Shown here: positions 15,703-23,521 of the stretch, in pieces
Numbering within the stretch: the first letter of the stretch is position 1
Layout of the letters: every line of letters begins with the position of its first letter
Assembly: GCA_963556195.1 (NCBI GenBank)
Contig: OY744535.1
Coordinates: 97,265,353 to 97,329,352 of the forward strand
Source of the DNA: Sepiola atlantica
Taxonomy: Eukaryota; Mollusca; Cephalopoda; Sepiida; Sepiolidae
DNA length: 64,000 bases
Direction: 5' to 3'
The notes under the pieces: generated by a model
Told to the model about the DNA's origin: nothing
Database searches by the model: none
The model's input: only the letters and a program-made list of their open reading frames with translations
Program-made: the position numbers and the translations under genes

Positions 15703-15840
15703 CAGTTTGGCAGTCATCTCCCTCGTATCCTGCTGCACATTTCCCATCACTGCATTTCCCATTTGTTTTATTACATTTTATGGAGTATGCACAATGGCAG
15801 CTCACTTCTCAGTTATTGCCAAATTCCATACAAAAACAAC
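15703..15840 (-). pseudogene. Decayed EGF-like exon
   Basis: Read on the minus strand this 138-bp block matches the intact EGF exon at 16270-16410. The C-terminal half is preserved (SCHCAYSIKCNKTNGKCSD, then a GKCAAGYEGDDCQTG-type ending) and is followed by a good splice donor GTAAGC at 15702-15697. In the N-terminal half the second conserved cysteine codon is TGA, so the frame reads FGNN-stop-EVSCHC, and no AG acceptor sits where the exon should start. The length is that of a normal phase 1-1 exon (138 bp, as at 23234-23371). This is a duplicated exon that has decayed. A single sequencing error could explain the stop but not the missing acceptor. Confidence 0.75.
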
Positions 15841-15858
15841 GCAATCACAGTTTCTTAC

Positions 15859-15900
15859 CAGTCTGACAGTGATCTCTGTTGCACAATGGCAGCTTTCTCA
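15859..15900 (-). pseudogene. Internally deleted scrap of another EGF exon
   Basis: On the minus strand the segment reads TTGAGAAAGCTGCCATTGTG, nearly identical to the neighbouring decayed exon. It then jumps straight to the exon end (GATCACTGTCAGACTG) followed by a GTAAGA donor at 15858-15853. Roughly 60-70 bp of the exon core are missing. It shows that the EGF exon had been tandemly duplicated here before decay. Confidence 0.6.
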
Positions 15901-15935
15901 AGGGTAATGGTAAAAGTGATACAATAGCACCGACA

Positions 15936-15973
15936 GATCTCGAACCACGCACATGCATGTAACCCCTACACCA
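15936..15973 (-). mobile_element. Possible tRNA-derived SINE head (box A and box B)
   Basis: On the minus strand TGGTGTAGGGG (15973-15963) fits the RNA polymerase III box A pattern TRGYNNANNNG, and GGTTCGAGATC (15946-15936) fits box B. The spacing is shorter than in a real tRNA and no cloverleaf can be folded, so this is not a tRNA gene. The likeliest reading is the promoter head of a degraded tRNA-derived SINE with a deletion in the anticodon region. A chance match is possible. Confidence 0.4.
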
Positions 15974-15990
15974 CACCAGTTCTATAGGCA

Positions 15991-16269
15991 TCTATGACTT
16001 GACTTATAACAACATAAAGGGGGATAACTCAATCTTTTAATAGAGGAATTTCTATGAGTGATTTTGGAAGTCTAAACAAAACAATTCAGATAATAGTTTT
16101 CTGTTTTATGTTCCGCTTGTCAATTAATACACAATCATTTAGTAAAATGCTGAAAAAACAAGTAAAAATGTTAACTTGTGCATGTTTAAGTATAATTATA
16201 ATTGACATTTTAATAAATTACTTAACTCTTTTAAAATCAGTTACCATCTTCCTTTTTTAAAATCCTTAC
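15991..16269. other. AT-rich intron-like sequence, no gene seen
   Basis: A short open frame starts at 16054 (68 codons, plus strand), but it is Lys/Leu/Ile-rich and matches no family I know. On the minus strand this interval lies between the EGF exon ending at 16270 and the decayed exon, so it is most simply an intron. Confidence 0.5.
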
Positions 16270-16410
16270 CCGAAGTTTGGCAGTCATCTCCCTTGTATCC
16301 TACTGCACATTTCCCATTACTGCATATCCCATTTGTTTTATTACAATCAACATTTTGTGAACAATGACAAGTTTTCGAACAACCACTGCCAAATGTACCT
16401 GACTGACATT
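16270..16410 (-). CDS. EGF-like module exon (internal exon, phase 1-1)
   Basis: This 141-bp exon encodes one Cys-rich EGF-like module of the laminin/MEGF/scavenger-receptor type: CQSGTFGSGCSKTCHCSQN, then VDCNKTNGICSNGKCAVGY, then KGDDCQT. The eight-cysteine spacing of that class is complete. The acceptor is TTTTTTTCAG just right of 16410 and the donor is GTAAGG at 16269-16264. Two bases complete the first codon and one base is left over at the end, so both flanking introns are phase 1, as is usual for EGF exons that spread by shuffling. The encoded segment would be extracellular, part of a receptor or secreted protein with many such modules. The rest of the gene is not visible in one piece. 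Same strand and phase as 23234-23371. Confidence 0.8.
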
Positions 16411-16481
16411 CTGAAAAAAATAAAAATAAAATAATTAATTTATAAGTTTATCTGAAACAAAATTACGCTCAATGTACATCA

Positions 16482-17050
16482 TAGATCAGCACTTTCTCTG
16501 CTTCTCTGTAATCTCATCATGGATGCAGTTGTCCGGGATCTTACAGGCCTATCCCTTGGATGCTTTTGCATAGATAATGTCATGCTGGTTTTTAAGAATA
16601 GACTTGATTTGCCATGACACGTGCAATCCGAGAACAACGCCGTCTGGCTTGAGACTGAACACCGGGAAGATGGAGTACTTGACCGCAGATAAAGATGATG
16701 AGTGAGGAACCATTCAGGTACAACCTGTTGCTTTGGAGGCAGAAAGAAGACGTGATGGAGATGAAGATGTTGAATTGGACTTCGTGTCAGACATAACTTG
16801 ACCGTGACTGAAATGTCGATATTTGTCACCATTACAATATTACACCAATCTCAGACAAAATGAGGGAAAATGAACTACGTGAAAACGACAACGCTATCTA
16901 CAAAATGTGATTCAAGATGGAAGTCCCAAGGGAAAGGATGGAGGACGGTTTAAACAAAGGTGGCTGGATACCCTATCCCAAGATGGCCAGGTTTCACCCT
17001 GACCAAGACTTTGACCGTGGAGGGAGAAATCTCTTGCGATCTTTGCTGCG
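16482..17050 (+). mobile_element. LINE relic: end of RT domain to C-terminus, RTE-like
   Basis: On the plus strand the sequence reads, with frameshifts, as the back half of a LINE polyprotein. First comes ALSLLLCNLIMDAVVRD (the LSPLLF..VMDAVTRD region), then CIDNVML at 16567-16587 where an RT should have YADDVML. RLNTGKMEYLTADKDDE follows, in place of the usual LN..KTEYLT. After a deletion come MEMKMLNWTSCQT, ISDKMREN, and the basic terminus with GGRFKQRWLDTLSQDG in one frame and HPDQDFDRGGRNLLR in another. The catalytic YADD is changed to CIDN, stops interrupt the frame, and part of the region after the RT is missing. It is a dead, 5'-truncated copy. The 105-codon open frame at 16917-17234 is only its last surviving frame plus flank. 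Clade assignment (RTE-like) is from memory of the motif set. Confidence 0.75.
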
Positions 17051-17379
17051 TAGTATAATTGCAGAAGAAAATGATGAAATTTATCTGAAAGTAGAAACAG
17101 CTGAAGGATTCACAAGAAGTATCATATCTAATACAATTGTAGTGGAAATAGTTAAATATAGTTCAGTCAACTTCCACAAGGATAATTTGGTTTTAAGTTC
17201 TGTAGAAGAGAAAGACATCAATAATGTTCATTGAACTCAAATTTGGTTTTATGATAAACTTCCACGATTATCTCCCTTTAACAGGACTCTTAAAAGAACT
17301 CTGATTACTCAAAGATGGCTGTCTTATAATTAGATACTAGCGCTGTAATCTAAATGAATAAATACAAAAGGTTACTTAC
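17051..17379. other. Non-coding flank of the LINE relic
   Basis: An open plus-strand frame continues to 17234 (residues after NLLRS are not recognisable as LINE), then AT-rich sequence without a visible gene. It may be the decayed 3' end of the LINE. On the minus strand it would be intronic. Confidence 0.45.
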
Positions 17380-17436
17380 AAAATGTGTTTGTCTTGTTAA
17401 CTGAATTGTCCTGCCATGAAGAATGTCTGAATGTTG
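17380..17436 (-). CDS. Candidate 57-bp exon, phase 1-1
   Basis: On the minus strand a CTTTTGATCTCAG acceptor precedes 17436 and a perfect GTAAGT donor follows 17380. The 57 bp are open only in the frame giving TFRHSSWQDNSVNKTNTF, with two leading and one trailing base. This matches the phase 1-1 pattern of the EGF exons on the same strand. The peptide loosely resembles the start of a galactose-binding (F5/8 or fucolectin-like) fold, where QSS and N-x-A stretches precede an AVDG motif, but the resemblance is weak. It is short, and splice-like motifs arise by chance. An RNA read across 17380/16410 would settle it. Confidence 0.3.
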
Positions 17437-17506
17437 CTGAGATCAAAAGGTATGTCTCACATTCGTGTGAACTTGGCTTTATATCGATAATAATTCTTAA
17501 CAGTTA

Positions 17507-17521
17507 TGTGTGTGTGTGTGT
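17507..17521. repeat. (TG)n microsatellite
   Basis: An uninterrupted TG run of about seven repeats. On the minus strand it follows directly after the promoter-like block and short leader, as if it were the simple-repeat tail of a small element. Confidence 0.9.
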
Positions 17522-17714
17522 TATATTAAGGCCATGTGTATGAGGCGGTAGCCATTTTGTAATCTTGTCATCTTGTCAAAGTTGAACCCAGGGACAAAGG
17601 CCACGGGAAGATGTCTGTTGAGTCCAAAGAGATAAATTTGGGGGCTGGTCCGAGCAACGTGGCTGTTGTTGACAGTTCCAATGAAAAAAGAGAGAGTGAA
17701 CGCTGTGCGATCTC

Positions 17715-17768
17715 TTTTATAGTCTCTTGTCACGTGGTCAACTCTCATGAGAGATGCTCTCTGATTGG
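17715..17768 (-). promoter_or_regulatory. Promoter-like cluster: CCAAT box, E-box, TATA box
   Basis: On the minus strand, in order, there is a CCAAT box (ATTGG on plus at 17764-17768), the 12-bp palindrome CTCTCATGAGAG (17742-17753), a CACGTG E-box (17731-17736) and TATAAAA (17715-17721). The order and spacing are those of an RNA polymerase II core promoter directed leftwards. About 150 bp downstream is ACAAAATGGCT, but that frame stops after nine codons. It could drive the EGF-type gene to its left, or be the control region of a degraded LTR or other element; no LTR pair was found. Confidence 0.4.
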
Positions 17769-17821
17769 GCAAGCTGAAAGGGAAGTTAAATGACTGCACC
17801 AATCAACGCCGAGCTTATAAA

Positions 17822-18028
17822 TTAAGCAGATTCAAAATCGTAAACCGCAACCTGTCACTGCTTGTAGCCTTTTGCTACATGTCATCCTTGGTTTAAATTG
17901 ATAAAAATGTCTATCCTACTCTTAACTTGAATCATCTCAGTCACAGCAATACCACATTTACTCTAGGGGCCGTCCTACTTAAGACATCCTCAATTCATTC
18001 GAAATTTTTATTTTTGATAAATAAGATT
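17822..18028. other. Spacer before the mariner end, no gene seen
   Basis: Ordinary sequence with no long open frame. A short inverted repeat (TGTAGCCTTTTGCTACA near 17871) can fold into a small hairpin. No further feature can be supported. Confidence 0.4.
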
Positions 18029-18030
18029 AT

Positions 18031-19131
18031 ATCAGGTTGGAAAGAAAGTAATGTCGTTTTTGCCCAACACATTTCATCTGAAACATTCACATTCGGGCAT
18101 TTTTAATATTCACAATAATTCCCCTCATTTCCTATGACTTCTGTCCAACGATCAACTAGCTTCTTGATGCCTTTTTCAAAACATTTCTCTGATTTTTGAG
18201 AGAAAAACAAATTTAGGTCATTTTTGAGTTGGTCGTCATTTTCATAAATTTTATTGTTTAAGTGATGCTGCAACGACTGGAAAATATGGTAGTCAGATAG
18301 AGCAATGTCAGGTGAATAAGGCGGATGAGGTAAAACTTCCCTATTAAAACCCATGACCTTTTCCTGAATGAGTTTTGCTGTGTGAGGTCTTTCGTTACAA
18401 TGCTGAAGCACTACACCCTTCCTATTGAGTAATGCTGATCGTTTTTTTTGATAGGACAATTCTTAGATCATCCAGCTGCGAACAATATTTTACTGCTGTG
18501 ATTGTTTGATTAAGCTCTAGTAACTCATAATGAATCAGTCCTCTCATGTCCCACCATAAAAAGGGCATAACCTTCTTTGGGTGTAGTCCTTGTTTTGGAA
18601 CCGGCTGTGGACTTTGGTTTCGATTTAACCATTGTCTTTTCTGTTGGGTATTCTTGTAAAGAACCCATTTTTCATCTCCAGTCACAATTCTTTGCAAAAA
18701 TGGTTCTCGATGATTCCTGGAAAGCAAAGATGTGTAAACAGTCAATCTTTGATTTCGTTGAGCGTCGGTCAAATCGTGAGGAACCCAGAGTCCAAGTTTT
18801 TAAACTTTTCCTAACTTTTGAAGACATAAAATAATTATGGTATGGGTTGTATTGAATTGTTGAGCTAATTCTCTGCTGGTTAACTTGGATTGACCTCCAC
18901 AGCGTCTTTAATAGCGTCTTTATCAATTGATTTTGGCTTTCCCGAACGTCGCCGATCTGACAGGTTAAAGTCTTCAAATGAAAATTTTGCAAACCACCGT
19001 TGACATTTTCGATCATTCAGAACATTAATCCCATAGACAGTTCCAATATTCCTTGTAGCTTCTGCAGCTGAGTTTCCTTTTTTGAATTCATAGAGCATGC
19101 AATGTCTCAGATGCTCCTCACTAATATTCAT
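18031..19131 (-). mobile_element. Mariner-type transposon with broken transposase
   Basis: Minus-strand translation gives a recognisable mariner transposase in several frames. The start is MNISEEHLRHCMLYEFKKGN at 19131, with CQRWFAKF (DNA-binding helix-turn-helix region) to about 18880. After frameshifts comes LTDAQRNQR, TGDEKW (first catalytic Asp, 18665-18682), LHPKKVM and WWDMRGLIHY. A further shift leads to the block with HCNERPH (18382-18402), HPPYSPDIALSDYH and a stop at 18103. In active mariners the second catalytic residue is the Asp of HDNARPH; here it is Cys (18397-18399). So the element is dead twice over: catalytic loss and at least two frameshifts. The end beside the stop keeps an inverted-repeat-like sequence (ATCAGGTTGGAAAGAAAGTA from 18031, next to TA). 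No matching opposite end is visible near 19150-19320, so that end is lost or decayed. Confidence 0.9.
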
Positions 19132-19576
19132 TTTTTGACGGCTGAGACCGATAAACTTAATTACTATATCTGAAAGGCAAAGCAAGATATTAAGACACCA
19201 ATTCACCCAAAAATCTAGAACTGTGTACAGCTTAGGAGGCTGCAAAGTGATGAAGTAAAAATACGTGATATATACAGAAATTCATTGGAGTGGGGAAAAA
19301 ACAAAAAGTTTGGTTAGTAAGATCCTCCTAAAACTTTCCGGTTTGTTCAGAACCGAAAATTAGCAGGTCAATTTCTAATTGGGAGTGGGATCTAAGTTGA
19401 ATAAAAAAGAAAACTGGGGATGGAGTTTTGAGAATGGGTCATGTTCTCCCAAGATAAATTCAATTTGGGAAAGGCCGAGGACAAAAAATTTAAAGTGGCG
19501 AGTGGGCATCTTGGAGGATTTCTATTACCAGGGGTAAGGGGTTTAATTTATTCACTTGACTAGCTAAGAGGCTAAA
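19132..19576. other. Spacer between two dead elements
   Basis: No recognisable gene. The first part may be the decayed 5' leader of the mariner (an open frame extends upstream of its ATG to 19245, but the added residues are not transposase-like). The rest is A- and G-rich plus-strand sequence with no long frame. Confidence 0.4.
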
Positions 19577-21919
19577 TTACCTGAAGAGCTGAGGTCCCAC
19601 AGGACCAGGAACCGCACTCGCCATGCTCATACTTGACTCTTTTTCATACACACAAACTCGCTACTTGTATCCAAAAACCGATAAATGTAATCTTTTTCTA
19701 TAACATCTGATCTTGACTTTCAGCTGGTGTTTGAAAAAGTAATCAGATCCTGATCAGCAAGGGATTAAACATCTTGGTCATCTTTCAAGACACGACGTCC
19801 ACACCACTATTCGCACTACAACCAGAATCAGAGGAAGCACCAATCGTCTGTCCCTGTCCCACAGCAGTCAGACGTTGTCGATTACGTAGGATACATTTAG
19901 CAGCAGAAACTTCTCTGGATCAATACGAGTCGTCATTGACATATCCCCAGAACTGCCGGACTCTGCAACATTGAAAGAAAGCGTGATCGGGCAAACGTGT
20001 TGTATGGCATTGAGGGGGTGATGCATTTCAGGCCAACTGCCAGGTCAGAGAGAACTCAGTTGTTGAGATGACTCCTACCTGGCACCGAACACCATTAGGA
20101 GCGGATCTCCTCCTATGACCAGCCGAACTGCTCGACGAACAGATCGTCAGCTGCCCCCCCCCTCACTAATCCCCTGTGGAGTTCCTTTCTAGAAGACTGA
20201 GAAAGGTCACTGGACCTAGGAATCTTTTTGAGCATGGCTTGGCACTCTCTGAAAAACTGCGATTCGCCCCTCGGCCTACTATGGCACTCAATCGAATGAT
20301 TGAAAATGAGGTCAGGAAAGACACTATCGACGACGGGGTTCCACACAAATTCCACAATCAAAGTTTGACTCAAGAAAGCCGATCCCTCTGTGTGTTGATG
20401 ACACATCGAGAGTTGCATCCCTAGGCCTCTCTCACATGGATGTTTAATAGAGACCTGTCTGCAAGCCCAGTACCCTTTCTCGTCCCAAAGAAGCGAGGAC
20501 AGAAGATGCTGGAAGACCTTTAGCCGGTAAAGGATGAGAGGAAAAACGTAAGTGGTACATGCCTTAGCTCTACTTTTTAGGAAGAGTTTCTTTCAGAAGC
20601 TGGAGGCCTGGTGTGAACTACATACTGAGAATTCAAATCGGGTCATCTGTCCTGCAGAAAGAAGCAGGAAAGGTGGTTTCACCGCTCCAGGCACTCAACC
20701 GCAAGCTGATTGACTTGCTGCAGTTGATTTTAGCCCCTGTGATCGTTTCCTAACATGTGAGCGCCTCTGTCATCTTCTCGATGTCTTGGAAGCACGATAC
20801 AAAGACGGTGATGTCATTGACAAACGCAGAAACCTTGGCTCGCGCCCCGCCAGGTAAAGCGATGCTGCGTAGGACCGAACTTTCCTTCAAATACAATTCA
20901 TTTGCGGAAGTTTGGTTTAAAACCGGATGGCTATAAAACAGATGCCAAGAAGCGATGGTCGACTCTGTCGACAGCTTTGGACTGATCCAAGTTGATCAGC
21001 ACGGCCTCCGTGTTGTCTTCTATCCCCTCTAGGATCATACGAATCAGATGCAAGTTGTATTAGTTCGGCTCAAGTTTAATCGATAACACCCTGCAACCAG
21101 TTCGATAAGATCTTGGCCAAAATCCTTGGCTTGTGCAGTAGTGGCTCCAACTCAAGGATGTAGAGCAGGAGCGACAGCAGACAGCCCTGACTGGGAGATG
21201 CCTGCACCACTGCCGTTGGCGAGCAATACAGAATGGAAATTCATTTGCGGAAGTTAGGTTTAAAATTGGAGGTCTATAAAACAGATGCCAAGAAAGCTTT
21301 AGACTGATCCAAGTTGATCAGCGCGCCCTCCGTGTTGTCTTCTATCCCCTCTAGGATCGTACGAATCAGATGCAAGTTGTATTAGATCGATTTCTCGTTT
21401 TGCAACCAGTTTGATAAGATCTTGGGCAAAATCTTTAATTCTGTGTTCAGCAGAGTTATGGGTCTGTAATCGTCTAGTTCCTTCCCACCATGCCTGTTCC
21501 GCTTCTTCAGCAATGTGATCACTCTCTTGCTGACTTGACCTTCATCAAACCAATGGTTGAACACATTCGTCAGAATCGGTACAAACATGTGCAACAGCTT
21601 CAAATACAATTCGTAGGGCAGACTATCAAGTCTCGGCAATTTGTTGCAGCCGACCTGCTTCAATTCAGCCAGGACCCTGTGCTCCGTAACCCTGCCTTCC
21701 CAACCAGCTGCTCTAGCCGCATCAAGGCAGGGAGAGCCAGCCCAATTGTTGCCATACTCTTAGACCGGGAGGTTGGGCAGTTGGGTGAAGCGCTCCTCGA
21801 AATGCTCCCGAAATCCCTTGCAGATCTTCCGAGTCGATTCCAAGTTAAGTTCATTCAGGTGCTTGACTTTTCCAATGTACCTATTCAAGCCACGCTGGCA
21901 AACTTTTGTTTTTATGCCT
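19577..21919 (-). mobile_element. LINE relic: RT to C-terminus, Tx1/L1-like ORF2
   Basis: On the minus strand, reading from 21919 down, the copy shows FREHFEERFTQLPNLPV, then LPYELYLKLLHMFVPILTNV, VITLLKK and DDYRPITLLNTELKILPKIL (RT fingers). ALINLDQSK-type and SQGCLLSLLLYILELEPLL-type palm segments follow, then KVSAFVNDITVFVS at the active site (FVND at 20813-20824 where FADD is expected). ITGAKIN.SKS comes next, and later FFRECQAMLKKIPRSSDLSQ, RKELHRGLVRGG, a Cys-rich HAFFQCCRVRQFWGYV stretch, FKHQLKVKIRCYRKRL, and a terminal stop near 19577. Many stops and frameshifts, loss of a catalytic Asp and an internal duplication make it inactive. The front part of the ORF with the endonuclease is absent, so it is 5'-truncated at about 21919, as is common for LINEs. 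Family placement is from motif memory. Confidence 0.85.
20896..21437. repeat. Direct repeat inside the LINE RT domain
   Basis: The segment 20896-21132 recurs in diverged form at 21239-21437, both starting ATTCATTTGCGGAAG. The offset is 343 bp at the start and 309 bp at the end. Both copies contain the TTGATCAGC / TCTATCCCCTCTAGGATC stretch that encodes part of the RT palm. The left copy keeps a GTCGACTCTGTCGAC stretch that the right copy lost. The same RT block was therefore duplicated in place after or during insertion. Confidence 0.8.
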
Positions 21920-21984
21920 AGAGATTTTTAAATGAATGCAAAGAAAATGATTTAATTTATTATTGCATTATCTTTTAATGGAGG

Positions 21985-22210
21985 TAGGTAGTGTAGTATC
22001 GGTTCTGTTATCACAAGACCCTCCCTAGAATTACCTCCTCCTTTTTTAAGGAGGTGGGGGTAATGTTCCTAGGTATTATATCCTCCTTTGGGGGATGGGG
22101 TAATGAAGTATCTGTTCTGTTGTCGTGAGACCGTCTTTCCAGGAACTATCTTCTCCTTTTGTGAGGTCAGAGTGGGGGGTAGTGAAGTATCTGTTCTGTT
22201 GCCATGATAC
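21985..22210 (+). repeat. Short tandem repeat, three diverged copies
   Basis: A motif of the form GTAGTGAAGTATCTGTTCTG occurs at about 21990, 22101 and 22181. Each is followed by a diverged copy of GAGACC..CC..GAATTACCTCCTCCTTTT, with purine-rich GGAGGT and GGGG runs between. Spacing is irregular (about 111 and 80 bp). No coding potential is seen. Confidence 0.6.
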
Positions 22211-22292
22211 CATACTCACAGCATATCAACCTCTTATAGGTCATTTAAAGCCAAAACATGAGCTGTAGTATGGTGGATGGAAGTTAAATGTT

Positions 22293-22670
22293 ACTTTTGG
22301 TTGTTTTGTTTTACGGCATATCAACCCTTTTCGGATTATTTAATGCCAAATCGGGTAATTTTAGTCAAAGTTTCTATGCTTCAAATTCTTTATATATTTA
22401 AATATTTATTCATGGTGTTTGGTTTGGTTTGGTTTTACGGCACATCAACCCTTTTCGGATTATTTAATGCCAAATCGGGTAATTTTAGTAAAAGTTTCTA
22501 TGCTTTAAGTTCCTTATATATTCAAATATTTATTCATGGTGTTTGGTTTGGTTTGGTTTTACGGCACATCAACCCTTTTCGGATTATTTAATGCCGAATC
22601 GGGTAAATTCTTTATATATTTAAATATTTATTCATGGTGTTTGGTTTAGTTGTTTTGTAGAGGAAAATTT
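22293..22670 (+). repeat. 124-bp tandem repeat, about three copies
   Basis: TTTTACGGCACATCAACCC followed by TTTTCGGATTATTTAATGCC recurs with ACGGC at 22313, 22437 and 22561, a period of exactly 124 bp. The copies are nearly identical. Most of the third copy's middle is deleted before the shared ATTTATTCATGGTGTTTGG end. A much more diverged relative (CAGCATATCAACCTCTTATA) precedes the array near 22215. The 104-codon open frame here is a by-product of the repeat. I associate this sequence type with repeats scattered in mollusc DNA, but cannot confirm that here. Confidence 0.85.
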
Positions 22671-23233
22671 TTGTTTTTGATTTTAACTTTGCAGAACATG
22701 ATTGAGTTTTGCAAATGGAAAGGAAAAAAAAGCAATAATATCACTGTTTGGTGCAGTTTAAGTCATGAAAAGTGAACTATGAAATAACCAATCACTATAA
22801 GTGATAGATAGTGAAAGATGTCAGAGAAAGAGTGTCCTAAAAGGTGGGTGGAGAAAAAGCGGAAGTCAAAAGTTACGTCACTTCCGTTCGGGGAAGGGGA
22901 CACAGCAGGCCGAGAATGACTGAAAGTAAATCTCTCACAGTTATTCCTTTGTTTTCTCTCTCTCTACTATTACTACTACTACGCACGCAATTCATTTTTA
23001 TGTCTTTGTTCTGTTAAAATAAAACTTTTAAAACAAGACTGGCATCCATGTGGTTTCTGTCACCAGCTAAATTTAACAGTACGAGATACACTAGCCAGCA
23101 AAGATGAAGCCGGGTCCACCCAACCCATGAGGTAAGCAGAATGTAACAGAAGATCGATGTCACATCCAATAGAAAAATAGCCAATAATTTTTATAAGTCT
23201 TAATTAAATATATATTTTATTAAATTTCCTTAC
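22671..23233. other. LTR- or promoter-like unique sequence, no gene assigned
   Basis: Contains the CRE/ETS-like palindrome described separately, a pyrimidine-rich stretch followed by (ACT)n near 22968-22980, and an AATAAA signal at 23018-23023. Near 23104 is a short frame MKPGPPNP-stop that abuts GGTAAGC. The mix of upstream factor sites, AATAAA and short leader is what one finds in an LTR, yet no second LTR, primer-binding site or gag/pol is visible. Confidence 0.35.
22788..22886 (+). promoter_or_regulatory. CCAAT plus CRE inside an ETS-type palindrome
   Basis: A CCAAT motif lies at 22788-22792. Further on, CGGAAGT (22860-22866) and ACTTCCG (22880-22886) form a perfect 7-bp inverted repeat that encloses TTACGTCA (22873-22880), a CRE/ATF-type site. 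Two GGAA cores flanking a CRE is a classic enhancer-promoter arrangement. Which gene or element it served is unknown. Confidence 0.35.
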
Positions 23234-23371
23234 CAGTTTGACAGTTATCTCCCATGTATCCTGCTTCACATTTCCCTTGAATGCATCTTCCATCTGTTCT
23301 ACTGCAATGGTGGTTGTTTTCACAATGACAGGTCTCGGAACATCCACTACCAAATTTATCAGACGGACATG
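23234..23371 (-). CDS. EGF-like module exon (internal exon, phase 1-1)
   Basis: This 138-bp minus-strand exon encodes CPSDKFGSGCSETCHCENN, then HHCSRTDGRCIQGKCEAGY, then MGDNCQTG: one complete EGF-like module with the same cysteine spacing as the exon at 16270-16410. The acceptor ATTATTTTCAG lies right of 23371 and the donor GTAAGG is at 23233-23228. Phase 1 on both sides. It lies upstream of the 16270-16410 exon on the same strand. The two could belong to one gene with a 6.8-kb intron full of dead transposons, or to neighbouring duplicated genes. The next exon upstream is not seen before the satellite begins at 25085. Confidence 0.8.
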
Positions 23372-23506
23372 CTGAAAATAATCAATGGTTTAATTCATTT
23401 GGGTAAAAAGAGTTTTGATTATAATCAACTCATCAAAAAATAAATAAAACAGACTTTGAAAAATAACGTTAAAAAGATTTATATTATTATATAATAATTT
23501 ATAATA

Positions 23507-23521
23507 CATCATCATCATCAT
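23507..23521. repeat. (CAT)n microsatellite, LINE tail
   Basis: Five CAT repeats. On the minus strand they are (ATG)n directly after the decayed LINE C-terminus at 23522-23690, matching the simple-repeat 3' tails seen in several LINE groups. Confidence 0.8.

Noticed and set aside
15936..15990. A functional tRNA gene
   Set aside because: Box spacing is too short and no cloverleaf with an anticodon arm can be formed.
16054..16260. 68-codon plus-strand frame
   Set aside because: Low-complexity AT-rich composition, no family match, lies in what should be an intron of the EGF-type gene.
16479..16832. 117-codon minus-strand frame
   Set aside because: The plus strand of the same interval reads as a LINE RT (MDAVVRD, DNVML, NTGKMEYLT), so the minus frame is a shadow.
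17521..17802. 93-codon minus-strand frame overlapping the promoter-like block
   Set aside because: Its proposed start lies upstream of the TATA box and the peptide matches nothing known. Regulatory motifs explain the block better.
19774..20424. Plus-strand frames of 66 and 82 codons
   Set aside because: The minus strand carries recognisable LINE C-terminal sequence here; the plus frames are shadows.
21490..21921. 143-codon plus-strand frame
   Set aside because: Shadow of the minus-strand LINE RT (DDYRPITLLN region).
22277..22591. 104-codon plus-strand frame with repeated FGLVWFYGTSTLFG
   Set aside because: Product of the 124-bp tandem repeat; no independent coding evidence.
22671..23233. 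Complete LTR retrotransposon
   Set aside because: AATAAA and promoter-like motifs are present, but no paired LTR, primer-binding site, gag, protease or integrase was found.
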